The notes: generated by a model not told the origin, from the letters alone. Positions 30,856 to 40,219 are shown, counted from the first letter of the stretch. The stretch: 64,000 bases of DNA from an uncultured Acidimicrobiia bacterium (GCA_958295745.1 OY282370.1:248001-312000); one strand, 5' to 3'. A program made the numbers and translations.

Positions 30856-33662
30856 CCGGACTGCTCCTGGCTGTCCTCCCGGCGGCGGTAGGGGCGGAAC
30901 CCTACCGACAGACCCACCAACACCACGGCCCAGGCGCCCGCCGCCAGGGCGAGCCATCGGTACGAATCCACCCCTCCGAAGGCGGCCGTCCCCGTCCGGG
31001 CCGGCACCCGGTTGGCCCAACCCACCTGCTCCCATCCTTCGGCGCCCCAGCGCGGGTCGGCGTTCTCGCTGATCCTCACCGTGTTTCCGAACGACCAGCC
31101 CTCGTAGTCGGGGCCCGCCCGGGACCAGGGGATTCCCCGATCGGTCACCGCCCGGTAGGCGCCGACCTCGTTCTCCCACACACCCCCCGATTCCCCGATG
31201 AACAGCCCGCCGAGAGGCCGCATGTCCAGCTGGGTGGACATCTTCTCGACCAGCGGGCTCCATCCGGCGGCCGCCACCCATTCCACCCCGTATTCAGCCA
31301 GCTTCTCGCCCGGACGCAGCTCCTCCCCCGACAGTATCCCCTCCAGGGTCTGCTCCAGGGCGGCGTCGCCCAGCAAGGGCCGGGGCAGCCAGGCCTGCGG
31401 GTAGTCCAAGCGCCCGCCTATCAGCCGGTAGGCTGTGCCGTCCTCCAGACGTCTGTACTCGCCGGGGAGGGTGCGGCCCGGCCCCGTCATCAGGATCCGG
31501 CCGGGGCCGCGCCGTTCCGCCCGGCTGTCCGCGAAAGCCAGCACCCCGAACTGGTCGTCGGGCAGTCCCATCCGACCGGCAGGCAGGGCCGCCAGGGTCG
31601 ACAGGGCAACCAGAATCGCGGCGGCCGCCGCGATGCGGGCCGCCGCCCGCCTGGGAAATCGGGCCTCCTCGAGCGTGGAAGGACCGTCGATCGCCCCCGC
31701 CGCCGCCAAGGCCGCACCCAGGCCGGCCAACAGTATTCCCGCCGCGGTGAGCTCCTGCCCGGCGCCCAGGCTCGAGGCGCGGGCCGCGAAGAACCCGGCG
31801 GAACCGAACACCAAGCCGACCGCCGCCGCAGTCGAAGGCCTCCCTCGACCGGAGACCGCCGCCGTCAGACCCGCCGCCGCCGGCATCCAGACCCACCAGG
31901 CCGGATCGAGGTGGAAAGCAACCCCGCCCGCCGCCAACGCAGCCGGGTCCCAGACGATCCACCAGTCCAACCAGGGAAACAGCACCGGCAACGCCAGGAT
32001 GGACGCCGCCGGACCGATGATCATGGCCCGACGGACCCGGGCCGCCCCCGCCCATACCAACCCGAAGAGGGCGGGAACCACGACCAGCATGGGGACGAAA
32101 ACCGCCGACCACGCCGCGGCCAGACCGACCCTGGCCAGGCGGCCGATCCAGCCCGGGATACCGTCCGGCGCGGGCGCCGCTGCGCCGGCCAGCGCCCAGG
32201 GCAGCCCCCCCACCGCCAGCAGGCCGGGCCAGTACCCCTCGCCCGCCAAGGCCAGCATCGGGAATCCGGCCACGAACACCGCCCCCGCCGCCAGGCCGGC
32301 CCAAGCCCCGAGCCCCATCCTCCGCACCAGCACCGCCGCTCCGGCAAACCCCGAGACCGCCGAGGCCGCCGTCAACCAGGACGCCGCCCATTCCTGGTTT
32401 CCCAACAGCAGCCGGGCGGCGGCAGTCGCCCCCACGGAAGGATGCATGGGTTCGGGGCTGCCCAGCCCGCCCTGATGCCACCCGCCTGCGTAGGCCCGCA
32501 ACGCGTCCCAGGCCGAATCAGAGAGCGGCAGGACGTACCCGGTGGACGGGAGTCCGTCCAGGAGGGCCGAGCGGACCAGTACCAACAGGAATCCCGCCCC
32601 CAGCACCATCGCTATCACCGAAGGCCGTTGCCAGAAAGCAGGGGGGGCGTCCCGGAAAGGCCCGTCCTCTTCCGGATCCTTGCCGCCCATCACCCAGGCC
32701 CCCAGCCCGGAAGCCATCGTCCGCAGCTCGACCGAACCCCGCACCTGGAAGCGGAACAGCTCGGCGTCGGCGGCCATCGAGATGGTCCGCTTCCTCCGAC
32801 GGGCTTCCCAGGTCGAAGGCAGATGCAGCGCGTTCCACGCCCAGACCCGCACCCAGTCCACCGGAGCGAGAAAAGCGCCCTTGGCCAGACGGTGCAGAGC
32901 CATGAGCAACCCCAGGAAGAACAGGGCGGGCACCGCCCACAGAAGGGTCACGGCCGAATAGGTCTTGAGCATCACCCGAAGCCGGCCCGCCTGCTCCCGC
33001 CAGGTGCGCAGACGGTGTTCGCCGGAAGCCCGGCTGAAGACCTCCGAGGCGGGCGCCAGCACCACCCGGCCTCCCGTCACCCGGGCCCGTTGGCACAGAT
33101 CCAACCCGGAGGATATGTAGGGGAGCCGGAGATCCAGACCGCCCAGCCCCGCGGCCAGGTCCCTTCGCACCAACACCGAGGCGGGCTCGAGGTAGGCCAC
33201 GTCCCGGATGACGTCGAACTGTTCCTGATCGAGCTCGCCGTGGTCGAGAGCGGTGTAGGGGAACCCGAAGACATCGGTGGCGCCCCCCACCGAGAGCAGC
33301 TGTTCGGGGTTCCGGGCGTCGAGGACCTTCGAACCGACCACCGAGGCGTCTACCTGTTCGGCCGTAGCGACCAGGGCCTCCAGCGCGTCGGGGCGGGCGG
33401 TGGTGCGGGAATCCAGCAGCCATAGGTAATCGACCGGGCCGTCGACAGACGCCAAGGCCTGTTTGAGCGTTCTCGCCTTTTTCGGCGGGGAGGCGCCGCC
33501 GGGCGGTGCTTCGATGACATGGCCGGCCACCACGACCGCCTCTTCGGCCTCGTACACTTGCGCCTCGATGGTTTCCAACACGCCGATGATGTCGTCACCC
33601 TTCCTGGCAAGCACTACCGGAAGGACGCGTGGGGGCGCGGGCGGGTCGGAAGGTGCAGTCAT
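30852..33662 (-). CDS. GT2-domain polytopic membrane glycosyltransferase
   Basis: A 936-residue protein. The N-terminal third is a GT2-like cytoplasmic domain (LPVVLARKGDD, YLWLLDSRTTARPDAL where Asp-x-Arg replaces the usual DxD, VGSKV, and the late SSGLDLCQRAR segment in place of ED). Then come two membrane segments near 245-275, and a C-terminal half with about ten more membrane segments and an outer domain. Related large GT2 proteins lie upstream of DUF5719 genes in actinobacteria. The ATG at 33662 is chosen for AGGG 5 nt upstream; a GTG at 33689 is an alternative. It is divergent from cofD. The role is presumably in cell-wall glycan; the donor is unknown. Confidence 0.72.
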   Translation of the reverse strand: MTAPSDPPAPPRVLPVVLARKGDDIIGVLETIEAQVYEAEEAVVVAGHVIEAPPGGASPPKKARTLKQALASVDGPVDYLWLLDSRTTARPDALEALVATAEQVDASVVGSKVLDARNPEQLLSVGGATDVFGFPYTALDHGELDQEQFDVIRDVAYLEPASVLVRRDLAAGLGGLDLRLPYISSGLDLCQRARVTGGRVVLAPASEVFSRASGEHRLRTWREQAGRLRVMLKTYSAVTLLWAVPALFFLGLLMALHRLAKGAFLAPVDWVRVWAWNALHLPSTWEARRRKRTISMAADAELFRFQVRGSVELRTMASGLGAWVMGGKDPEEDGPFRDAPPAFWQRPSVIAMVLGAGFLLVLVRSALLDGLPSTGYVLPLSDSAWDALRAYAGGWHQGGLGSPEPMHPSVGATAAARLLLGNQEWAASWLTAASAVSGFAGAAVLVRRMGLGAWAGLAAGAVFVAGFPMLALAGEGYWPGLLAVGGLPWALAGAAAPAPDGIPGWIGRLARVGLAAAWSAVFVPMLVVVPALFGLVWAGAARVRRAMIIGPAASILALPVLFPWLDWWIVWDPAALAAGGVAFHLDPAWWVWMPAAAGLTAAVSGRGRPSTAAAVGLVFGSAGFFAARASSLGAGQELTAAGILLAGLGAALAAAGAIDGPSTLEEARFPRRAAARIAAAAAILVALSTLAALPAGRMGLPDDQFGVLAFADSRAERRGPGRILMTGPGRTLPGEYRRLEDGTAYRLIGGRLDYPQAWLPRPLLGDAALEQTLEGILSGEELRPGEKLAEYGVEWVAAAGWSPLVEKMSTQLDMRPLGGLFIGESGGVWENEVGAYRAVTDRGIPWSRAGPDYEGWSFGNTVRISENADPRWGAEGWEQVGWANRVPARTGTAAFGGVDSYRWLALAAGAWAVVLVGLSVGFRPYRRREDSQEQSG

Positions 33663-33734
33663 CGAATCCCTATTGTGTACGGGTGACACAGCTAAGGCAA
33701 CGATCTACGCCGATGCGGGCGGGAAGCGGCGCCT

Positions 33735-34658
33735 ATGAGCCGCCGGGTGGTGCTGCTGTCGGGCGGCGTGGGGGGCGCCCGCCTGGCGCGCGGCTTCGAA
33801 CACCTGCCGGGGGTGGACGCAACGGTGGTGGTCAACGTGGGAGACGACGAAACCTTCTACGGTCTGTCGGTGTCCCCCGACATCGACACCGTGCTGTACA
33901 CGCTGGCCGGGGTGGAAGGCCCTCAGGGGTGGGGCCGGGCGGACGACACCATGGTGCTGATGGAGCATTTGGCGGCGTTCGGCCTCGACACCCGCTTCCG
34001 GCTGGGCGATGCGGACGCCGCCCTGAACATCTACCGGACCATGCGGCTGGCGGCGGGAGACCCGCTCCACGAGATCATCTCCTCCCTGGCCGGGATGCTG
34101 GGGGTCGGTTCGACCGTCCTCCCCGCCGCCGACGACGAGCTGCGCACCGAGGTGCGGGTGGAACCGGACGGCTGGATGTCCTTCCAGGAATACTTCGTCC
34201 TGCGCGGACACCGGGACGAGGTGCTGGGGCTGAGGTTCACCGGCGCGGAGCAGGCGCGGGCCGCCCCCGGAGTGCTGGAAGCCGTCCGGGAGGCCGACGC
34301 GGTGATCATCACCCCCTCCAACCCGCCGTTGTCCATCTGGCCGATCCTGGCAGTGGAGGAGATCGCCGAGGCGGTCGGACAGGCCGGGCGGGTCATGGCG
34401 GTCAGCCCTTTGTTCGGCGGACGGGCCCTCAAGGGGCCGGCGGACCGGGTGATGTCGTCGCTGGGGCTGCCGCCGGGGAATCGGGGCGTGGCCGAGGCCT
34501 ACGAAGGGCTGCTGGACGACCTGTTCATCGACACCGGCGACCGCCGGGACCGGGCGGAGCTGGCCGAGCTCGGCATATCGGTGCATGTCGGATCCACCCT
34601 GATCGCCGAGCGCCGGCAGGCTATGGCCTTCGCCGGGCGGATGATGGAGATGCTGTGA
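33735..34658 (+). CDS. cofD: 2-phospho-L-lactate/phosphoenolpyruvate transferase of F420 synthesis
   Basis: Transfers the 2-phospho-L-lactate (or enolpyruvyl-phosphate) moiety to the deazaflavin Fo, giving F420-0 or its dehydro form. The 307-residue protein has the family features: LSGGVGGARLARG at the N-terminus (nucleotide-binding loop), NVGDDE near 35, SPDIDTVLYTLAG near 50, and the SNPPLSIWPIL loop near 195. Length fits CofD/FbiA. Its TGA overlaps the GTG of cofE (GTGA), so the two are translationally coupled. It starts 72 bp from the divergent membrane glycosyltransferase gene. Actinobacterial FbiA uses phosphoenolpyruvate, which would be expected here as well. Confidence 0.93.
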   Translation: MSRRVVLLSGGVGGARLARGFEHLPGVDATVVVNVGDDETFYGLSVSPDIDTVLYTLAGVEGPQGWGRADDTMVLMEHLAAFGLDTRFRLGDADAALNIYRTMRLAAGDPLHEIISSLAGMLGVGSTVLPAADDELRTEVRVEPDGWMSFQEYFVLRGHRDEVLGLRFTGAEQARAAPGVLEAVREADAVIITPSNPPLSIWPILAVEEIAEAVGQAGRVMAVSPLFGGRALKGPADRVMSSLGLPPGNRGVAEAYEGLLDDLFIDTGDRRDRAELAELGISVHVGSTLIAERRQAMAFAGRMMEML

Positions 34659-35356
34659 CGGTTTCGATAATCCCTGTGTGCGGCATCGGCGAGGCCCGTC
34701 CGGGCGACGACGTCGCCGGCATGTTGTTGGGCGGATTGGAGTCGTCGGGGATGACGCTCGCCGACGGGGACGTGGTGGTGGTAACCCACAAGTTGGTCTC
34801 GAAGGCGGAGGGCCGGGTGATGGAGATCGGGGACGATCCGGAGGCCCGCCTGCGGGTGATCGAACAGGAGGCGGCCGCGGTGCTGCGCCGCCGTGATCAG
34901 CTGGTGATCACCGAGACCCGCCACGGGTTCGTGTGCGCCAACGCCGGAGTGGACCGCTCCAACGCGGCCCCCGGCCAGATCGTCCTGCTGCCGGTCGATC
35001 CGGACCTCTCGGCCCGGCGGATACGGGCCCGCCTCCGGCAGGCAACGGGGACGGCGCCGGGGGTGATCATCACCGATACGTTCGGGCGCGCCTGGCGCCA
35101 CGGATTGTGCGACGTGGCCATCGGGGTGGCGGGCATCCCGGCGGTGGTCGACTATCGAGGCACCCCGGATACCTTCGGGAACATCCTGGAGGTGACGGAG
35201 GTGGCCTTGGCGGACGAGCTGGCCGCCGCCGCCGACCTAGTGATGGGAAAAGCCCGCGGGATCCCGGCCGCGGTGATAAGAGGCCTCGAATACCCCCCCG
35301 GAGACGGCAGCAGCGCCGACCTCATAAGAAACCCCGCCGAAGACATGTTCCGCTGA
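34655..35356 (+). CDS. cofE: Coenzyme F420:L-glutamate ligase
   Basis: Adds glutamate residues to F420-0 using GTP. The 233-residue product starts MTVSIIPVCGIGEARPGDD and carries DVVVVTHKLVSKAEG, ETRHGFVCANAGVDRSN and TDTFGRAWRHG, all characteristic of CofE. It has the length of stand-alone CofE and lacks the C-terminal nitroreductase-like (dehydro-F420 reductase) domain of mycobacterial FbiB, so that step would need another gene not seen here. The GTG start at 34655 overlaps the cofD stop. Confidence 0.93.
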   Translation: MTVSIIPVCGIGEARPGDDVAGMLLGGLESSGMTLADGDVVVVTHKLVSKAEGRVMEIGDDPEARLRVIEQEAAAVLRRRDQLVITETRHGFVCANAGVDRSNAAPGQIVLLPVDPDLSARRIRARLRQATGTAPGVIITDTFGRAWRHGLCDVAIGVAGIPAVVDYRGTPDTFGNILEVTEVALADELAAAADLVMGKARGIPAAVIRGLEYPPGDGSSADLIRNPAEDMFR

Positions 35357-35561
35357 CCGGCCTAACGCGTAGGCTCTATCTACTCACACGTTATATTGTC
35401 GCTGGGGTCGGAAGCTGGGGCGGCGCGCCCAGGGTGAAAAAACGGAGACCTGGGGTGGACTGCTCCGGTAAACCCCTAGGTCAATCCCCACGAAATGGGG
35501 AAAAGTAACTAAAAGTCTGATCGTTTCTTATCTATCAATCTAGATGAAATTGTGTCGATCT
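35357..35561. terminator. Convergent intergenic region with two hairpins
   Basis: Lies between cofE (plus) and the epimerase gene (minus). CCTGGGGT (35449-35456) can pair with ACCCCTAGG (35472-35480) with one bulged T. CCCCA-CGAAA-TGGGG (35486-35500) forms a second small hairpin followed by AAAAG. These are reasonable bidirectional terminator candidates. The rest is AT-richer than its surroundings with no gene seen. Confidence 0.5.
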
Positions 35562-36524
35562 TCAGGGGTTTTCGCCGAACCAGTCCACCGTCAGGCGGAT
35601 GCCTTCCTCGAAGGAGGTGTAGGGCTGCCAGCCCAGCTCTCTGCGGGCCTTCCTGCAGTCGAGGGCAGAGTGGGGTAGATCGCCGGGACGCGGAGGACCG
35701 TAAACCGCTCCGCCCCTGAAGCGGACGCAGCGGGCTATGGCCTCGAAAACCTCGGTGGTCGAGGTCTCCACTCCGGTTCCGATGTTGTAGACCCCGCCCT
35801 CGCCCGCCTCGGCAGCCCGCATGAGTGCATCCACCACATCGTCCACGTACACATAGTCCCTGGTGTCGGTTCCCTCCCCGAAGATGGTGGGGCGGGTGCG
35901 GTCCAGGCAGGCCCGGGCGAACACCGCCACCACCCCCGCCTCGCCGCCCGGGTCCTGGCGCGGCCCGTAGATGTTGGCGGGCCGGACGACCGCATAGTCC
36001 AACCCGTGGGCCTGTTTCCAGAAGTGCAGGTAGTCCTCCATGACCTTCTTGGATATCCCGTAAGGGGATTCGGGCCGGAGCGGGGTGTCCTCCGCCGTAG
36101 GCAGGGCCGCCCCGCTGCCGTAGAGGGCGCCGCCCGTCGATGTGAAGACCAGGCGCTCCACCCCCACCGCAACAGCCGCCTCCAGCAGGTTGACGCCGCC
36201 CGTGATGTTGATGTCCGCATCACGGCTCGGGTCGGCCATCGAGGCCGCCACGGAGGTCTGGGCCGCCAGATGGAACACCAGATCGGGGGAGAAGCGGGCC
36301 GCCGCCGCCGCCAGATCCCCCGAACGGACATCGACCTTGTGGATGGTCAGGGCGCCCCTCCGGCGGGCATCCGCCAGACGGGACAGCTTGCCCGAAGAGA
36401 GGTTGTCCACCACCAGCACCCGCCATCCTTCGCTCACCAACCGGTCGACCAGATGGGACCCCAGGAAGCCCGCCCCGCCGGTCACCAGAACCCTGCCGGC
36501 CGCGGCGGCCCGGTTGCGCACCAT
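35562..36524 (-). CDS. NAD-dependent sugar epimerase (UDP-glucose 4-epimerase type)
   Basis: Extended short-chain dehydrogenase/reductase of 320 residues. Rossmann motif VTGGAGFLGSHL near residue 14, LAAQTSV near 80, catalytic triad elements STGG and Y-x-x-x-K in PYGISKKVMEDYL near 150, and the RPANIYGPRQDP loop. Most similar in pattern to GalE/ArnA-type epimerases acting on UDP-sugars. The ATG at 36524 shares one base with the stop of the UDP-glucose dehydrogenase gene (TGATG), so both are made together; UDP-glucuronate made by that enzyme could be the substrate (UDP-galacturonate product), but UDP-glucose is equally possible. Confidence 0.82.
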   Translation of the reverse strand: MVRNRAAAAGRVLVTGGAGFLGSHLVDRLVSEGWRVLVVDNLSSGKLSRLADARRRGALTIHKVDVRSGDLAAAAARFSPDLVFHLAAQTSVAASMADPSRDADINITGGVNLLEAAVAVGVERLVFTSTGGALYGSGAALPTAEDTPLRPESPYGISKKVMEDYLHFWKQAHGLDYAVVRPANIYGPRQDPGGEAGVVAVFARACLDRTRPTIFGEGTDTRDYVYVDDVVDALMRAAEAGEGGVYNIGTGVETSTTEVFEAIARCVRFRGGAVYGPPRPGDLPHSALDCRKARRELGWQPYTSFEEGIRLTVDWFGENP

Positions 36525-37810
36525 CAGCGGCCCACCCCCTCGTATGAGAACCCGCAGGCCTCCACCGCCCGGCGGTCCAGCAGGTTGCGGGCGTCCACCA
36601 CCGCCCTGCCCCGCATGACCCGCCGCACCTCGGCCAGGTCCACCTCCCGAAACTCCTTCCATTCGGTGGCGATCAGCAGCACGTCCGCCCCGGCCGCGGC
36701 CGCAACCGCGTCGGGCGCCGCCTCGACCTCCGGTATGGACGCCTCGACCTGCGGGTCGTAGGCCTGCACGGTCGCTCCCGCCGCCCGGAGCCGCCCCGCC
36801 ATATCCACCGCCGGGGACTCGCGGATGTCGTCGGTATCGGCCTTGAAGGACAGGCCCCACATGCCGATCACCGCCCCCTCCGCGGAGCCGCCCGCCGCCG
36901 CAGCCGCCTTGTCGACGATGCGCTGCCTCTGCCGGTCGTTGACCTCGGCGACGGACCTCAGCAGTGCGAAGCCGCAGCCGTGCTGTTCGGCGATGGCCAG
37001 CAGGGCCTTGGTGTCCTTCGGCAGGCAGGACCCGCCGTATCCGGGGCCGGGGCTGAGGTAGTGGGCGCCGATGCGGTGGTCGCCGCCCATCCCGGCCAGC
37101 ACCTCGGCGGCGTCCGCCCCCACCTCCTCGCAGAGGTTGGCTATGGAGTTGACGAAGCTGATCCGGGCGGCCAGATAGGCGTTGGCCGCATACTTGATCA
37201 TCTCGGCGGAGCTCGGATCGGTGATGATGCGTTCTCCGGGAAGCCCCTCGTACAACCCCATCACCGTTTCCGCCGCCTCCCGGCGGGATGCGCCCACCAC
37301 TATCCGGTCCGGATGGAAGAAGTCGTCCACGGCCTTCCCCTCCCGCAGGAACTCGGGATTGGAAACCACCCGCACCCCTCTTTCGGAGAGGGCCGGCATC
37401 CGCCCTATCTGCTCCGCCGCCCCGACCGGGGCCGTGGATTTGACGGCCAGCACCGCGCCCGGCGCCAGCGACCCGGCCATCTGCTCTACGGCCCGGTGGA
37501 GGATGGAGGTGTCCACCGATCCATCGGGGTTCGAAGGGGTCGGGAGGGTGATGAACACCACCCGGGCATCTGCCGCCGCTTCGTCGTTGGCGCCGTGGAA
37601 GCTCAGGCGGCCCTGCGCCGTTCCCTCATCGATTAGCCGACCGAGGCCGGGTTCGTAGTTGGGCGCCCCGCCCGCCCGGAGAGCCCGCAGCCGGGCCGGG
37701 TCCCGTTCTCCGACCCGCACCCGATGCCCCAGACGGGCCAGCCCCCCGGCCTGGACCAAGCCCACGTAACCGGCCCCGATCACCGCCGTCTGTACGGGCG
37801 CCGAGTCCAT
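36524..37810 (-). CDS. UDP-glucose 6-dehydrogenase family protein
   Basis: Oxidises UDP-glucose (or a related nucleotide sugar) to the uronate with 2 NAD+. Visible: N-terminal Rossmann motif VIGAGYVGLV, the LPTPSNPDGSVD loop, KSTAPVGA, SNPEFLREG near 155, the catalytic Cys in PGYGGSCLPKDT near 257, and the second Rossmann domain with GLSFKADTDDIRESPA. Length of 428 from this ATG is normal. An in-frame GTG at 37864, right after the LCP stop, would add 18 residues and may be the true coupled start. It forms an operon with the LCP gene upstream and the epimerase downstream. Confidence 0.88.
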   Translation of the reverse strand: MDSAPVQTAVIGAGYVGLVQAGGLARLGHRVRVGERDPARLRALRAGGAPNYEPGLGRLIDEGTAQGRLSFHGANDEAAADARVVFITLPTPSNPDGSVDTSILHRAVEQMAGSLAPGAVLAVKSTAPVGAAEQIGRMPALSERGVRVVSNPEFLREGKAVDDFFHPDRIVVGASRREAAETVMGLYEGLPGERIITDPSSAEMIKYAANAYLAARISFVNSIANLCEEVGADAAEVLAGMGGDHRIGAHYLSPGPGYGGSCLPKDTKALLAIAEQHGCGFALLRSVAEVNDRQRQRIVDKAAAAAGGSAEGAVIGMWGLSFKADTDDIRESPAVDMAGRLRAAGATVQAYDPQVEASIPEVEAAPDAVAAAAGADVLLIATEWKEFREVDLAEVRRVMRGRAVVDARNLLDRRAVEACGFSYEGVGR

Positions 37811-37865
37811 GTCCGAGTTTGGCCCCGCGCCCCTCCCCGCCTCCTTGCGACCGCCGCCGGTCACC

Positions 37866-39278
37866 TCATCCCCCGGCGGGGGTTGCCTGGATGAGCGCGT
37901 CGGCCCCGATTATCACCACCGCGTCGAGCCCTCTATCCACCGAACCGGCCTGCACCTCCCCGAACCCCAAGGCCTGCACGATGGCCCGGCCCTTGTCCAG
38001 GTCCTCCGGGCGGACCGTTACGGTGGTGGTCGCGAAGTCGAAGGAGGCGGCGTCGGCCACGCCGGAAACCCCGAAGCCGAGCACCTCGAGCCGCCCCCTC
38101 CACGCGGTCGCCTGGCCGCTCCCGCCGTTGCCGTTCAGCACCTTGAGGGTCATCGATCCGGAGGCCGGCGCCGCCGCGGCCGACTCCGGATCCACCCCCG
38201 CGAATGCGGCGATGACCTCCGAGGCGGCCGGCTCGTCGGCCACCAGGAAGTACGCCCCCCCGTCGACGCTTTCAGCCACCGGCAGGGTGGCCACCTCTAT
38301 GGCCTCGCGATCGAGCTTGCGGGCGGCTATCACCAGGTCGGCCAGGAGGCTCCTGTCCAGGGCCGCATCGATGGTGATGTGGCTGCCGGCGGCGCGCATC
38401 ACGTCGGCGGCGTCGAAGATGATGGAGGGCCGCTTGGCGGACTCCAGCATGGCGAACAGCAGTATCTGCTGGCGGCGGATCCGGCCGAGGTCGGACCCGT
38501 CCACGGTTACCCATCCTTCACCCCGCCACTCCTCGTACTGGCGGGACCGGGCATAGGCGAGGGCGGTCTTGCCGTCCAGCTGCTGCAGACCGGCCTCCAC
38601 GTCGAGGAAGGACTTGAGGTCCCGCGCCCGGTACGGGAAGCTGATCTCCACCCCGCCCAGCTCGTCGACGATGCTCGCAAAACCGTAGAAGTCCAGCTCG
38701 AGGTAATGGTTGATCTCGATCCCCGTCAGTTCTCTCACGGTGCTGACCATCAGGGCCGGACCGCCGATGGAGTAGGCGGCGTTGAGCTTCTGCGGCCCGT
38801 ATCCTTCTATCACGACCCTGAGGTCCCTGGGCAGGCTGAGGATGCGGGCCCCGTTGCCGTCGAGGACGGCCAGCATGACCACGTCGGCCCGCCGGCCCAC
38901 CACCTGGTCGTCCACACCGAAGCCCTCGGGAAGGTCCTCGCGGGAATCGCTTCCCATCACGAGAAAGGTCACCGGCGGCGGTTCTTCCGGCGCATCCGCC
39001 TGCTCTTCCTCGGACACGGGGGTGAGCTCGGGGACCACATCCTCGTCGACGTTGGCCGTTTCGAAGATATCATCCACGGCCACGCTCACCACCGGACCCT
39101 CCACGATCCCGCCCACTGTGGAAACTATCGGAGTCCACAGCAATATCACCGCCAACACCAAGGCGTTCACCACCGCCAGGGAGATGATCAGCTTCCGCCA
39201 ACGCCGCAGGGCTGAAGCGGGCTGCACCGCCGATGCGGGTTCCGGCTGGATGGGGCTGGTCTGATCGTCGGTGGTCAT
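37866..39278 (-). CDS. LytR-CpsA-Psr (LCP) family glycopolymer transferase
   Basis: Membrane-anchored enzyme that attaches polysaccharide from undecaprenyl carriers to peptidoglycan. The 470-residue protein has a short cytoplasmic N-terminus, a membrane helix about 29-50, an acidic linker, then the LCP domain: LVMGSDSRED near 105, GRRADVVMLAVL, ILSLPRDLRV, KLNAAYSIGGP, and the YARSRQ segment near 235. A LytR_C-like domain (LKVLNGNG...) occupies about 370-465. It heads an apparent operon with UDP-glucose dehydrogenase and the epimerase, which supply sugars for the polymer. Three tandem 16-18 bp repeats lie 30-80 bp upstream. Confidence 0.9.
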   Translation of the reverse strand: MTTDDQTSPIQPEPASAVQPASALRRWRKLIISLAVVNALVLAVILLWTPIVSTVGGIVEGPVVSVAVDDIFETANVDEDVVPELTPVSEEEQADAPEEPPPVTFLVMGSDSREDLPEGFGVDDQVVGRRADVVMLAVLDGNGARILSLPRDLRVVIEGYGPQKLNAAYSIGGPALMVSTVRELTGIEINHYLELDFYGFASIVDELGGVEISFPYRARDLKSFLDVEAGLQQLDGKTALAYARSRQYEEWRGEGWVTVDGSDLGRIRRQQILLFAMLESAKRPSIIFDAADVMRAAGSHITIDAALDRSLLADLVIAARKLDREAIEVATLPVAESVDGGAYFLVADEPAASEVIAAFAGVDPESAAAAPASGSMTLKVLNGNGGSGQATAWRGRLEVLGFGVSGVADAASFDFATTTVTVRPEDLDKGRAIVQALGFGEVQAGSVDRGLDAVVIIGADALIQATPAGG

Positions 39279-39308
39279 AGAGAACGAACGCGATGGTAAT
39301 CCCCATTT

Positions 39309-39361
39309 TTCATGGAACGGCGCCGTTCATGGGACGGCGCCCGTTCATGGGGACGGCGCCG
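39309..39361. repeat. Three tandem copies of a TTCATGG...GGCGCC element
   Basis: Units of 17-18 bp read TTCATGG(G/GG)AACGGCGCC with small length changes, each holding the palindrome GGCGCC. They lie upstream of the LCP operon, at 31-83 bp from its ATG, a suitable place for regulator binding. A related CGTTCATGG motif recurs at 58184-58234. Confidence 0.75.
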
Positions 39362-39478
39362 GGTGAACAGGCAGTGGGCGGCCTTGTGTACCGGGATCGT
39401 CAGTTGCGGCGGTGATCCCCGGCCCGAATCGGGGCCGTCGTTGTTCAGCGCTTGGGGCAAACCTATCCGGGGGCAAAC

Positions 39479-40219
39479 CTATCCGAGCGCGGACGCCAGG
39501 ACAGCAAGCATCCGGGCGAAGGCATCCCCCGCCGCACCGTGGTGATAGGAATCGGAGTCGTCGTCGAGAAAGTCGTGGCCCACCCCCTCGTAGAGTATCC
39601 ACCGCCCGTGGGGATTGCGGCGCTGCGCCTCGTCCACTCCGGCCGCCGGAACCAGGGGATCCTCCGCCCCGTAGAGGCCCAGCACCGCCATCGGCAGCAT
39701 CTCCAGGGCGTCGGCCACCTGCAGCTCCCTGTGCTCGTCTCCGGCCAGAGGGGCGTAAGCGACGCAGAGGGCGCCCACCAGGCGCCGGCGGTAGGCCGCA
39801 TAGGTGATGGCGAACGATCCGCCGGTGTCTATTCCGATCACCCCCACCTTTCCCTCCCTGGCCCATCCCGCCGGATCGTTGACGGCGAAGGCGAGAGCAT
39901 CGTCGATATCCGCCAGGGCCCGGCGGGTGCCCACCCGTTGGTAGGCGGCCAGCAGATCGTCGAACGGGGCGTCCGGGCCGGGATGGGCGCCCCTGGTCAG
40001 ATCAGGCACCAGCACGGCGTATCGGTGGCGGGCCAGCCGACGGGCCATATCCTTGACGTAGGGGGTTATGCCCTGGAGCGGGGGAAGCAGCACCACCAGC
40101 GGATAGGCGCCGATCCGGTCGGGCCGGGCCAGATACCCGGTGGTGAAGCGGGCCCCGGTCGGCATGGTGAAATCACGGTAGAGGATCTCGATGGTGCCTT
40201 CATGCTGGAGAACCGCCAC
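39479..40219 (-). CDS. Dienelactone hydrolase family alpha/beta hydrolase
   Basis: A 246-residue alpha/beta hydrolase. The order fits the dienelactone hydrolase family: VLLPPLQGI oxyanion region near 42, nucleophile elbow GIDTGG near 128, acid Asp in YGAEDPLVP near 188, and His in GVGHDF near 215. The nucleophile position, usually Cys (GFCxGG), is Asp here. The GTG start is supported by AGGAGG about 4 nt upstream. The substrate is unknown, and the Asp could mean a different reaction or a non-catalytic protein. The gene stands alone between the LCP operon and the Fic remnant. Confidence 0.75.
   Translation of the reverse strand: MAVLQHEGTIEILYRDFTMPTGARFTTGYLARPDRIGAYPLVVLLPPLQGITPYVKDMARRLARHRYAVLVPDLTRGAHPGPDAPFDDLLAAYQRVGTRRALADIDDALAFAVNDPAGWAREGKVGVIGIDTGGSFAITYAAYRRRLVGALCVAYAPLAGDEHRELQVADALEMLPMAVLGLYGAEDPLVPAAGVDEAQRRNPHGRWILYEGVGHDFLDDDSDSYHHGAAGDAFARMLAVLASALG

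Noticed and set aside
29548-31281. 577-codon version of the DUF5719-like gene
   Set aside because: The first 142 codons overlap the 3' part of the upstream glycosyltransferase gene in another frame and are low-complexity. The ATG at 30855 with ATGA overlap and a signal sequence is the natural start.
35357-35561. Possible tRNA or structured RNA in the gap after cofE
   Set aside because: Only two simple hairpins fit; there is no cloverleaf or T-loop consensus. A terminator is the simpler reading.
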